Numbered from the stretch's first letter, positions 1 to 6,746 are shown. The stretch is DNA of 9,640 bases from Chloroflexota bacterium (GCA_025924845.1 JAICHN010000185.1:1-9640), one strand, 5' to 3'. Notes: generated by a model not told the origin, from the letters alone. Program-made: numbers and translations.

Positions 1-13
1 ATCGAGGTTGCGG

Positions 14-2887
14 TTAACCACCGGCCGTTGCCGTCAAGATCGCGATAGCAGTTGCGGTGCCGTTGGCATTGGCCGTCGCCGTTTGGTTGGCAACCACTGT
101 CGCGGTCAGATTGGCGGCGGCAGCGGTCGCGGTACCGATGGCATTGGCGGTAGCTGTTTGCCTGGCAGCCACTGTCGCGGTTAGATTGGCGGCGGCAGTA
201 GCAGTCTTGGCAATCCTGGTGGCCTGGACATTGTTCACTCCGGCAATGATCGTTTGTTCGTTCGACGTGGCTATGGCGACGGCGGTCTGAGTAGTTGCCG
301 CTACCGCGGTTTCAGTGTCGCCACCCGACACAATACTGGCAATGGCCGTGGCGTTTAGGTCCGGAGTGTCGGTCGCGGTCGGTGTGTTGGTCGGCGTGAA
401 GGTATCGGTCGGCGTATTGGTATTGGTCGGTGTGAAGGTGTCAGTCGGCGTATTGGTCGAGGTACGAGTATTGGTCGGTGTGCGAGTATTGGTTGGGGTA
501 TTGGTGTTGGTCGGGGTGTTGGTATCGGTCGGCGTGAAGGTATCGGTCGGCGTATTGGTCGGCGTGAAGGTATTGGTTGGGGTGGGAGTATTGGTGGGCG
601 TGAACGTATTGGTCGGCGTGTTGGTGCTGGTCGGCGTATTGGTTGGTGTCTGAGTTGGCGTGCTCGTGTGTGTATTGGTTGGCGTGTTCGTGGGGGTGAA
701 GGTCCGCGTGAAGGTCGGCGTAATGGTCGGCGTGTTGGTATGAGTTGGGATGAGCGTGGCGGTATTGGATGGGGTGGGGCTGACCAAGCTGCAAGTGGTG
801 AGGCCGGTTAAGGGATCGACGACCGTACACACCACCACTGAAGGGAACGGGGTGGGACTGAGCGTGGGGGTCGGACTCAGCGTGGGAGTGTCGGTAAAGG
901 TCTGCGTGGGGATCCGGGTGGAGGTGAAGGTCGGCGGAATAAAGAACGTCTCTGTAGGCGTAGCCGTATTGGGAACGGTCGTATCCCCGGCCGGGACGAT
1001 GCCGCTACCGGGTGTGGCGGTCGGGACATCGGTGGGCGCGGCAGGTTTAGCGGTCGAAGTGCGACTTGCCGTGGCCGCCTGTGTAGCGGTGCCCTTGCCG
1101 GGCACCACCGGCGTGGGTACGGAAACTCCCCGGAACGTGGGAGTTGGAGTCACGGTCGCGATCACGATCGGCGTGCCGGCCAGAGTTGGCGTAAAGGTCG
1201 GTGTCGGTTCCTTGATCGGCGTATTAGTCGGACTCGATGTGTTCGTATTGGTCGGCGCCGCCGCTTTTGTAGCGGTGGCAACCTTGGTATTCGATGCGGG
1301 TAATTGGTCGCCGATCGGCGTGTTGGTGGGCGTGGCCACGTCCGTACTTCCGCTTTCGGCTACGGTGGCTGTTGCGGTCGCCGTGGGTACGGCGGTCATG
1401 GTGTTCACTGGGGTAAAGGTTGGCAGCGGGGTGAGCGAGGGGACCGCCGTACCGGCCCCGCCATTCGCGGGGCTGATCACTGCCGGGTTCGCCGCCGGAG
1501 GCGCCGAGGGCGCTAGGGTCGCGGTGGGGACCACGGTTGATTGGGCGGCGCCTCCCTGAACCGGCAACACCTGTTGAGTCGTCCCATCCTTGTTGCTGGC
1601 CTGCAGCAGCAGGAGTGAGGTACCGGGCGGTACGGTCATGGCATCATTTGGCCCAACCGTCTGCCCATTCAATTGCACGCTGTTTGCTCCCGACACCTGC
1701 CAGGAAGCAATCAAGCTGTTCCCTACCTGAGTGACCGTAAAATGCACGATTTGCGGCTTGGCGGTGGTCGCCGCGTCCGTTCCGCCCGCGTTCGTGCCGG
1801 CAGGCGTGGCCGAGCCGTTCGCGCCGCTACCGGAGCCGGCCGAACCGGCGCCGCCGGCGCCTGAACCACCTGCGCCTGAACTGCCCGAACCGGCGCCGCC
1901 CGCGCCCGAACCACCCGCGCCTGCCGTGCCTCCGCCTCCGGCCGCACTGGTGTTGCCGGTAGAACCATTGGTCTTGGCGATGCTCGTCAACTGAGACGCG
2001 GCGGTTGCCGCCGCCGGCACGTACCCGGCCTTCGCGCTCGGAGCGTTTACGGTGAGCAGCAACTGCGCCACCGCGAGCGTGGAATTAGTCGGAGTGGTCC
2101 GATTGGAGGAGACAATGTGATTGATCCCGACATAGGAAAGACCACCCGCCACCACTACCCCCATGACCAGGGCCACCAGGCGCGTAGAGTTCCACAGCCA
2201 CCTTGGCACCAGAAGGGCGCGGATCCGCGGTACGTAGGTGAAGCGTACTTGGCGAGTTAACGTGGGGTCGGGCGCGGCAACGCCGACATGCTCCTCCAAC
2301 GCGCCTCGAAGCTCGAAACTATAGCTGTGCGGATCGCCGATCAGACGACGGCGCTCGGGACGCACCCGCACGTCTATCGTCGATTGTCCACCTGCCGGCA
2401 CCTCAATGGGATCTTCCGGCCGCATGCGGAAGAGCAGCGCCTCCTCGGCATCGTGCCCTTCCAGGACCATGGAGACGGGGGAATTGGAGCCGTTAATAAA
2501 GGTAGCTCTGTAGGTGGCGTGACGGCCCTGCGCCATCAGCGGCGAGACCTCGAGACTCATCTTGCCGACGGTGCTCACCGTCATGGTGAACATGGCCGTC
2601 GTTTGCTGAGTCGGATCGTCCTCCGAGGTGGCGCGGATCGTGATCGGATAGAGGCCGGCGCTGGTCGCTACGCCCGCGGGCGGATGGAGGGTAAGGGTGA
2701 GCGTCTCCTCGGCGGCGGGGAACAACGACACATTGGTGGTACTGAGACTGGCCCACTCAGCCGGAATATCCTCGACCGCGAAATGATAGCGATCGATGAT
2801 CGCGGTCGTATTCCGCGCCGTTAGGGCGACCGTCGCCCGTTCGCCGGGGCTGATTTGAACGGTGGTAGGTTGGAGCGTCAGCCGCAT
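14..2887 (-). CDS. Membrane-anchored protein with Ig-like domains and a long Thr/Pro-rich tail
   Basis: A 957-residue protein of unknown function. Residues 1-105 and about 108-220 look like two all-beta, Ig-like modules (alternating hydrophobic strands, 'SPGERATV', 'VPAGGQSTIDV'), resembling the NEW3/COG1470-type domains of bacterial surface proteins. One hydrophobic segment, about residues 236-258, is preceded by arginines and tryptophans (RIRALLVPRWLW). By the positive-inside rule this puts the N-terminal half in the cytoplasm and the rest outside. Residues 312-360 are a Gly/Ala/Ser linker. Residues 376-445 form another beta domain ('SLIASWQVSGANSVQLNG'). From about 450 the chain is Thr/Pro/Asn/Ser low complexity with hexapeptide-like TPTNTP repeats, ending in an Ala/Thr-rich tail. 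There is no N-terminal signal peptide. The ATG at 2887 has a GGAAAGG ribosome site at 2897-2903, 9 nt upstream. The stop is TAA. The tail may serve as a cell-surface stalk (inference). The reading frame is certain; the role is not. Confidence 0.85.
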   Translation of the reverse strand: MRLTLQPTTVQISPGERATVALTARNTTAIIDRYHFAVEDIPAEWASLSTTNVSLFPAAEETLTLTLHPPAGVATSAGLYPITIRATSEDDPTQQTTAMFTMTVSTVGKMSLEVSPLMAQGRHATYRATFINGSNSPVSMVLEGHDAEEALLFRMRPEDPIEVPAGGQSTIDVRVRPERRRLIGDPHSYSFELRGALEEHVGVAAPDPTLTRQVRFTYVPRIRALLVPRWLWNSTRLVALVMGVVVAGGLSYVGINHIVSSNRTTPTNSTLAVAQLLLTVNAPSAKAGYVPAAATAASQLTSIAKTNGSTGNTSAAGGGGTAGAGGSGAGGAGSGSSGAGGSGAGGAGSAGSGSGANGSATPAGTNAGGTDAATTAKPQIVHFTVTQVGNSLIASWQVSGANSVQLNGQTVGPNDAMTVPPGTSLLLLQASNKDGTTQQVLPVQGGAAQSTVVPTATLAPSAPPAANPAVISPANGGAGTAVPSLTPLPTFTPVNTMTAVPTATATATVAESGSTDVATPTNTPIGDQLPASNTKVATATKAAAPTNTNTSSPTNTPIKEPTPTFTPTLAGTPIVIATVTPTPTFRGVSVPTPVVPGKGTATQAATASRTSTAKPAAPTDVPTATPGSGIVPAGDTTVPNTATPTETFFIPPTFTSTRIPTQTFTDTPTLSPTPTLSPTPFPSVVVCTVVDPLTGLTTCSLVSPTPSNTATLIPTHTNTPTITPTFTRTFTPTNTPTNTHTSTPTQTPTNTPTSTNTPTNTFTPTNTPTPTNTFTPTNTPTDTFTPTDTNTPTNTNTPTNTRTPTNTRTSTNTPTDTFTPTNTNTPTDTFTPTNTPTATDTPDLNATAIASIVSGGDTETAVAATTQTAVAIATSNEQTIIAGVNNVQATRIAKTATAAANLTATVAARQTATANAIGTATAAAANLTATVVANQTATANANGTATAIAILTATAGG
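65..214 (-). repeat. Two copies of a 75-bp coding repeat
   Basis: Two adjacent units with a 75-bp period begin at the matching sequence GGCATTGGC at 65 and 140. They encode 25-residue repeats containing NLTATV and QTATAN near the C-terminus of the 957-residue protein. The exact multiple of three and the synonymous differences between copies suggest duplication retained under coding constraint. Confidence 0.65.
364..745 (-). repeat. Tandem Thr-Pro-Thr-Asn coding repeat
   Basis: Dense, imperfect short tandem repeats encode variants of TPTNTP, TFTPTNT and TPTDTF in the preceding minus-strand protein. On the plus strand this reads as GGTCGGCGTRTTGGT-like units of about 18 bp and multiples. Looser Thr/Pro-rich coding continues to about 1530. 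The strong base skew (plus strand rich in G and T) creates long spurious antisense frames rich in Val and Gly. Such a tract is prone to slippage, so length variation between strains is likely (inference). Confidence 0.8.
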
Positions 2888-3443
2888 CCGCTTAGGCCTT
2901 TCCGCCGTTGTCTATATCCGCACCCCGGCCGACGGCTGGCACGGACAGACGTGGTGAGAGGCCAGGCATTAGTTTCGGTCAGACATAAGTTAGGTATCTT
3001 CCGCTTGCTCCCCCGGCCGGTTCCGGTTTGCAACCCGTTGAATGAATAAAAACTAGGTCCGACTTTCCGATGGACAGCGCGCCGAAGCCCAGTAAACGTG
3101 AACCTGGCTCAGGCACCCACATCCGTGCGGGTACCAGTATACGTTGAAATTGACCGTTTGGATAGACCTATGCAGGAGTGCGGGAATGCATACATGCAAG
3201 CGTGCTGTAACCGGACACCGACATCGATGCACGGAGATTATGCGGCAGGACGCCCCCGTCGTCCACACATAACGCACCTTTCTACACACCTAATTTCGGC
3301 ACTTCTCTCGAATTCTGTAGCCGCACGGATTTGACCGCGGTCGGAGGTCCTGGATACTACGAGCCCAAAGGCTCCCGAACGGAGCATTGTCCGGTTCGCG
3401 CCTCGCCTGCCGCCGCTGTGCGAAGGCATACCACGACGGGCGG
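2888..3443. other. Gene-free intergenic region
   Basis: About 550 bp between the divergently transcribed surface-protein gene and sod. It should hold the promoter of the minus-strand gene, but no convincing -35/-10 pair was found. The stretch from about 2960 to 3330 looks richer in A and T than the flanking genes. Open frames on both strands lack a ribosome site and plausible protein composition. No tRNA, strong hairpin or repeat array was recognised. Confidence 0.5.
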
Positions 3444-3449
3444 TATAAT
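3444..3449 (+). promoter_or_regulatory. Candidate -10 box of the sod promoter
   Basis: An exact TATAAT lies 51 bp before the sod start codon, predicting a transcript start near 3456 and a leader of about 44 nt. No good -35 hexamer is present at 16-18 bp spacing, so either the promoter depends on an activator or another sigma factor, or the match is partly chance. Confidence 0.4.
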
Positions 3450-3482
3450 TGGAGGCGGCACGGTGTTTACCTCACCTTTAGT

Positions 3483-3489
3483 AAAGGAG
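3483..3489 (+). promoter_or_regulatory. Ribosome binding site of sod, possibly in a small hairpin
   Basis: AAAGGAG lies 10 nt before the ATG at 3500 and fixes that start. The preceding CCTTTA (3475-3480) mirrors TAAAGG (3482-3487). CCTT and AAGG can form a 4-bp stem with loop TAGTA that covers part of the site. The stem is weak, so regulation through it is only a possibility. Confidence 0.6.
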
Positions 3490-3499
3490 CGCGTACCCG

Positions 3500-4117
3500 A
3501 TGGCTTACGAAGTCCCCCCTCTTCCCTACGGCTACAATGCACTGGAGCCTCATATCGACGAGGCCACGATGCGTGTCCATCACGACAAGCATCACGCAGC
3601 CTATGTCGCCAACGTCAACTCTGCCCTGGCCAACCATCCCGAGCTGGCGTCACTCAGCGTGGAAGCACTGATCTCCGACCTTGGCCGGGTGCCCGAGGAT
3701 ATCCGCACGGCGGTGCGGAATAACGGCGGTGGCCATGCCAACCATACGCTGTTCTGGCAGATCATGACTCCGAACGGCGGCGGCACTCCCTCCGGCGCTC
3801 TCGCTTCGGCCATCGACAAGACGTTCGGCAGTTTCGACTCCTTTAAGGAGCAGCTCGCGAAGGCCGGCGCGGGTCGTTTCGGCAGCGGCTGGGCCTGGCT
3901 CACCGTGGACGGAGGCGGCGCCCTCAAGATAGAGTCCACCGCTAATCAGGACAATCCGCTGTCCGAGGGCCGCACGCCCATTCTAGGTGTCGATGTGTGG
4001 GAACATGCGTACTACCTGAAGTATCAGAACCTGCGCCCCAAGTATATTGAGGCATGGTTCAATACGATTAACTGGCCCGAGGTTGCCCGGCGCTATACGG
4101 CGGCGGGAGGCAAATAA
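3500..4117 (+). CDS. sodA: Superoxide dismutase, Mn type
   Basis: A 205-residue iron/manganese-family superoxide dismutase that converts superoxide to hydrogen peroxide and oxygen. It is expected in the cytoplasm because no signal peptide is present. The length is normal for the family. Metal ligands are His27, His82, Asp165 and His169, the last two within the signature DVWEHAYY (165-172). Tyr35, the gateway tyrosine, is present. Gln150 in STANQD, together with Gly rather than Gln in the [10 protein letters not shown] segment (73-82), is the manganese-type arrangement; iron enzymes place the active-site Gln in the N-terminal domain. Cambialistic use of either metal cannot be excluded from sequence. 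The gene stands alone, with its own ribosome site, a candidate -10 box upstream and a strong terminator downstream. The family assignment is very secure; the metal is inferred. Confidence 0.97.
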   Translation: MAYEVPPLPYGYNALEPHIDEATMRVHHDKHHAAYVANVNSALANHPELASLSVEALISDLGRVPEDIRTAVRNNGGGHANHTLFWQIMTPNGGGTPSGALASAIDKTFGSFDSFKEQLAKAGAGRFGSGWAWLTVDGGGALKIESTANQDNPLSEGRTPILGVDVWEHAYYLKYQNLRPKYIEAWFNTINWPEVARRYTAAGGK

Positions 4118-4145
4118 CCCCACTTGATCGTCGACATCCACCAAG

Positions 4146-4178
4146 GGAAGCCCTCTTCGCGACGCGAGGAGGGCTTCC
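4146..4178 (+). terminator. Hairpin terminator after sod
   Basis: A 15-bp stem (4146-4160 with 4164-4178, one G-T wobble) closed by a 3-nt GAC loop, starting 28 bp after the sod stop codon. The outer 10 bp are GGAAGCCCTC/GAGGGCTTCC. Only a weak T-run follows (GTTCTGT), so it may end transcription or protect the mRNA 3' end. Confidence 0.8.
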
Positions 4179-4351
4179 GTTCTGTACCGGGGTCGTCACC
4201 CACGTATTCTCTTGCCATGGGTAGTATGCTGGAGCGGGGTCAGATCGCCGCGAGGTCTGGTGATCCGGCCGAGCGCGGCCGATAGTCATAGGTGGTATAT
4301 GGGTGCGCCGGATGGTCCGGCGCCCTGGGTGAAGACCGGGAGGGATGGTCC

Positions 4352-5878
4352 GTGAAGAGGATGCCGGCCGGCGGATGGTGCCTTTGGCGGTGGGGGCTAT
4401 GCGTGTTGCTTTTCGGCGCCCTTGGTCTGATCGGGCAAGGACAGGCACGCGCCGATTCGCGTGCCGAGGTCGCGGTAACCCACTGTGATGCAACGAGTCT
4501 ACAAGACGTGGTGGCGTGCGATGAGCAAAGTGTCCTGCGCATGGATGTGCAACAGAGTACCAGTGAGGCGCAGGGAACCGGCTTCGTTATCCAGTCCGAT
4601 GCGAGTGGTACCTATGTGCTGACCAACAAACACGTGGCCGAGGGCGGCACGCCCGCCAACATGACAGCCACCTTGCCGGACGGTAAGACGAAATATCATG
4701 TACTGGCCGTCGCCGAAGACCCAGGGAAGACGGGTACCCCGGCCGACCTGGCCGTCGTGAAACTGGCTCCGACCAATCTGCGTCCTCTCGCCTGGGGTGA
4801 TTCCGAACGTCTCCAGGTTGGCCAGACCGTGGCCAGCATCGGTTACGGACTCGCCTTCGAACTGAGCGGCCCGCCCTCGGTGACCGAGGGGGTCGTTTCG
4901 GCGCTCCATCGCGATCTGGACGACGGCTACGGCCCGGCCTGGATTCAGCACCAGAGCACGATCAATCACGGGAACAGCGGCGGTCCCCTCCTCGATCTCA
5001 CGGGCGATGTGGTCGGAGTCAATACGCTGTCGATCGATCAACTACCGAATGAAGGCGGAAACGGGCAAGAACCGGTGCAAGGCGTGTTCTTTGCCATTCC
5101 TTCCAACACAGCCCAGCAGGCGGCAAAGGAACTGATCGGGAAGCTCCAGAATCACGCGGTGGGCGCTACGGTCAGCTCATTTTATGCCACCAGCAGCGCC
5201 CAATACACCAAATGGGCCAATGACGACACGGCGCCTCCACCCACCCCGATCAGCCTCTTCGCTCAGGGCACCAAGATTGTCGCCTTCTATTTCAAGTTCC
5301 AGGGCGCCTCCGCCAATTCCACCACCTTTCAGGTGATCATCCGCGACAGCAAGGGCAAGCCCTACTATCCCAGCAAGGTCCATCCCCTGGACAGCGGCGC
5401 CGGTGAACATATGCTGAGCATGGACAACGGCGACCCCTTCGATCCCGGTGTTTATAAGAGCGATCTCCTGATCAATGGTCGGGTGGTGTCGAGTACCCCG
5501 TTTACCGTGGGAAATCCGGTCGGCGCGATCATCATCACCCATTTTTACTCGACCACCGCGGCCGCCTACAATGCCTGGGGCGCCAACAACAATTACACTC
5601 CGCCGCCGCGCACCATCCATCTCAAGGCCGGCTCGCATCTGGTCGGACTTTATTGGGTCTACTCAGGGGCGAAACCCAAGGTGAGTAAGTACCAGATCGT
5701 GGTACTGAACAGCAAGGGCAAAGCCTACTTCACGGGCCAGGTCCACCCATTCGTCAACGTGGCCAACGATCACATGTCGGAGTTGGACAACGGCGGTCCA
5801 TTCCCCAACGATACCTACAAGGCAGAGGTGCTGGTCAACGGCAAGGTCGCCGCGACTACAACCTTTACGGTTGGCTAG
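4352..5878 (+). CDS. Exported trypsin-like serine protease with duplicated C-terminal domain
   Basis: A 508-residue protein starting at GTG 4352. That start is chosen because GGAGG (4339-4343) lies 8 nt upstream and it places the signal peptide at the N-terminus; an upstream in-frame GTG at 4292 would add 20 residues. Residues 2-34 form a signal peptide: basic start, hydrophobic core about 14-28, cleavage likely after ARA-34. Residues about 45-265 are a trypsin/HtrA-like protease domain with catalytic His94 (LTNKHVAEGG), Asp132 (ADLAVVKL) and Ser209 (GNSGGPLLD). No PDZ domain is visible, unlike typical DegP/HtrA. Two homologous modules of about 117 residues follow (271-387 and 391-508). The protein is predicted to act outside the membrane, possibly on damaged or surface proteins (inference). 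The stop is the amber codon TAG. The gene is monocistronic, between two hairpins. Confidence 0.9.
   Translation: MKRMPAGGWCLWRWGLCVLLFGALGLIGQGQARADSRAEVAVTHCDATSLQDVVACDEQSVLRMDVQQSTSEAQGTGFVIQSDASGTYVLTNKHVAEGGTPANMTATLPDGKTKYHVLAVAEDPGKTGTPADLAVVKLAPTNLRPLAWGDSERLQVGQTVASIGYGLAFELSGPPSVTEGVVSALHRDLDDGYGPAWIQHQSTINHGNSGGPLLDLTGDVVGVNTLSIDQLPNEGGNGQEPVQGVFFAIPSNTAQQAAKELIGKLQNHAVGATVSSFYATSSAQYTKWANDDTAPPPTPISLFAQGTKIVAFYFKFQGASANSTTFQVIIRDSKGKPYYPSKVHPLDSGAGEHMLSMDNGDPFDPGVYKSDLLINGRVVSSTPFTVGNPVGAIIITHFYSTTAAAYNAWGANNNYTPPPRTIHLKAGSHLVGLYWVYSGAKPKVSKYQIVVLNSKGKAYFTGQVHPFVNVANDHMSELDNGGPFPNDTYKAEVLVNGKVAATTTFTVG
5162..5875 (+). repeat. Two tandem copies of an unrecognised ~117-residue domain in the protease
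   Basis: Copy A (5162-5512) and copy B (5522-5875) align end to end. Shared landmarks in order: GA at the start, FY-T--A-Y--W, a PPP run, I-L--G---V--Y, SKGK-Y followed by HP, HM--(M/L)DNG-PF, YK---L-NG-V and a closing TFTVG or PFTVG. Roughly two in five aligned residues are identical by eye. The pattern of alternating hydrophobics suggests a beta-sandwich, possibly a binding module for substrate or cell wall (inference). I do not recognise it as a named family. Confidence 0.75.
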
Positions 5879-5895
5879 GGCCAAAGCGCCGGGCG

Positions 5896-5941
5896 GATCA
5901 GCAGGCCGGGCCAGGATATTCCCTGGGCCGGCCTGCTGATC
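5896..5941 (+). terminator. Hairpin terminator after the protease gene
   Basis: A 20-bp inverted repeat with one mismatch (5910/5927) and a 6-nt loop ATATTC, starting 18 bp after the TAG stop. The outer arms are GATCAGCAGGCCGG and its complement. No T-run follows, as with the other hairpins in this window. Confidence 0.75.
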
Positions 5942-5964
5942 GGGAAGTAAACTGCCACATTGGA

Positions 5965-6289
5965 ATGCTGCTCGACCTACAACATCTGCCCGAGGCGGAA
6001 CGCCGCGATCGGGCCACGCGGCTTACCCTGGCAGCAGCACGGCAGCCCCTAGATCTTGAGGTCGGGCCGCTGATCCGCACAAGGTTGCTGCGCCTGGGAA
6101 CGCACACGTACCACCTTTGGCGCGATCGCGAACACCGAGATTCACCTTGTGGATCGGCACTTTCAGCAGGTGCCGATCGGCGTACCCGGAGAGATCCTGG
6201 TCGGAGCACGATGCCTGGCGGCCGGCTATTTCCATCGGCCCGATCTCACGGCGGCCTCGTTCCTGCCCAATCCCTTTCGGGATGAAATT
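5965..6289 (+). pseudogene. NRPS relic: condensation-domain piece joined to adenylation-domain piece
   Basis: Two fragments of a nonribosomal peptide synthetase lie in different frames. The first (about 5965-6118) reads LPEAERRDRATR, then ARQPLDLEVGPLIRTRLLRL, matching the part of a condensation domain just before the HHxxxDG motif; that motif is absent. The second (about 6113-6289, shifted +1) reads IANTEIHLVDRHFQQVP, then GVPGEILVGARCLAAGYF, then HRPDLTAASFLPNPF. This is the adenylation-domain region holding core motif A6, here with substitutions for its usual glycines, and it stops before A7 (YRTGD). Several hundred residues between the two are missing, as are the rest of both domains. A functional product is very unlikely. 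It is evidence that an NRPS cluster once existed here or that fragments were inserted. Confidence is high for NRPS origin, less for the exact ends. Confidence 0.8.
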
Positions 6290-6294
6290 CGCGG

Positions 6295-6324
6295 TAGTCG
6301 GCCGGCAGCTGACCCAGCTATACT
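6295..6324 (+). promoter_or_regulatory. Candidate promoter for the tRNA-like gene
   Basis: TATACT at 6319-6324 matches the -10 consensus at five of six positions. A weak -35 (TAGTCG, 6295-6300) lies 18 bp upstream. The predicted start, near 6331, falls almost exactly at the tRNA 5' end. The -35 match is poor, so this is tentative. Confidence 0.3.
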
Positions 6325-6333
6325 GAAGCGAGG

Positions 6334-6404
6334 GCGCCATTAGCTCAGTGGTTGAGCGGCTCTCTCTAAAAGAGTGGACGTGGGTTCGATCCCCACTTGG
6401 CCCT
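6334..6404 (+). tRNA. tRNA-like gene with anticodon CUA (amber), acceptor stem imperfect
   Basis: The cloverleaf was folded by hand. U8-A9 are at 6341-6342. The D-stem GCTC/GAGC (6343-6346, 6354-6357) has loop AGTGGTT. The anticodon stem GCTCT/AGAGT (6359-6363, 6371-6375, one G-U) has a 7-nt loop CTCTAAA. The variable loop is 4 nt, and the T-stem GTGGG/CCCAC (6380-6384, 6392-6396) has the canonical loop TTCGATC. The anticodon at 6366-6368 is CTA, which pairs with UAG; the loop CUCUAAA is the one found in known amber-reading tRNAs. The acceptor stem is weak: read as 6334-6340 with 6397-6403 it has mismatches at pairs 2-71 and 7-66. Treating GC at 6336-6337 as an insertion restores a near-complete GGGCCA/TGGCCC stem from 6332. 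The discriminator would be T6404; CCA is not encoded. It may be a suppressor tRNA or a decayed tRNA pseudogene; its amino acid cannot be stated. Confidence 0.6.
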
Positions 6405-6746
6405 GAACACCATCTCCTCTACCTGGCGCTCCTCGGGCATGATTGGCGCCGGGCCTTCTCCCCGATTACGAACCGCACCAAGCTGGGGAACGGCGGCTAT
6501 TTCAATTGGCGCTTCCGGCCCGCGATTCACGCGCTGCACTCCAGGCAGGCCGAGGAACGGCTCCTGGCGCCGTTCGCGGGCCTGGTGTCCGTCGCCCAAC
6601 TCGACGCCCTTCGTGCCCTCCTGCCCAACCCCAAGCACTCCTACCGGTACGAGGACATACTCGTGTTCCACAGCGGAAGGTGGCCCTTCGACGCCTATAA
6701 CGAACCGAGCCAACCCACGGGGCAGGACGCCGCTCATGCCGGCTGA
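6348..6746 (+). CDS. Small protein of unknown function upstream of the Pth2-like gene; start uncertain
   Basis: Not recognised. The credible protein sequence begins around 6405 (EHHLLYLALLGHDWRRAF) and runs to TGA 6744-6746, about 113 residues. It is rich in Trp, Arg, His and Leu, with a balanced composition and high GC at third positions, so it looks like real coding sequence. Landmarks: HDWRRAFSPITNRTKLGNGG, FNWRFRPAIHAL, LLAPFAG, RYEDILVF and GRWPFDAY. No membrane segment or signal peptide is visible. The only upstream in-frame start is GTG 6348, inside the D-loop of the tRNA-like gene; the first 19 codons would simply read through the tRNA and carry no ribosome site. The gene may therefore have lost its 5' end, use a rare start, or be misjudged. 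Its end overlaps the next gene by 11 bp, implying translational coupling with the Pth2-like protein. Confidence 0.55.
   Translation: MVERLSLKEWTWVRSPLGPEHHLLYLALLGHDWRRAFSPITNRTKLGNGGYFNWRFRPAIHALHSRQAEERLLAPFAGLVSVAQLDALRALLPNPKHSYRYEDILVFHSGRWPFDAYNEPSQPTGQDAAHAG

Noticed and set aside
364..745. CRISPR-like or minisatellite array of non-coding nature
   Set aside because: The repeats are imperfect, stay in frame and translate to a regular Thr-Pro pattern within one long ORF; there are no spacers.
315..1559. Long plus-strand frames rich in Val and Gly opposite the 957-residue protein
   Set aside because: They are antisense images of the Thr/Pro repeat tract; composition and lack of ribosome sites argue against real genes.
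3053..3429. Small open frames on both strands upstream of sod
   Set aside because: No ribosome sites, Cys/Arg/His-heavy random-like composition, and mutual overlap.
4292..4351. Upstream GTG at 4292 as start of the serine protease
   Set aside because: It lacks a good ribosome site and adds 20 residues before the signal peptide; GTG 4352 has GGAGG at ideal spacing.
6334..6404. tRNA-Pyl (pylT)
   Set aside because: The anticodon loop matches, but the D-arm and T-loop are canonical (D-loop with GG, TTCGATC T-loop) rather than the reduced D-loop form, and no pyl genes are present in the window.
6397..6735. Upstream extension of the Pth2-like gene from TTG 6397
   Set aside because: That frame before 6736 is the shadow of the better-composed neighbouring ORF; Pth2-like similarity begins just after ATG 6736.
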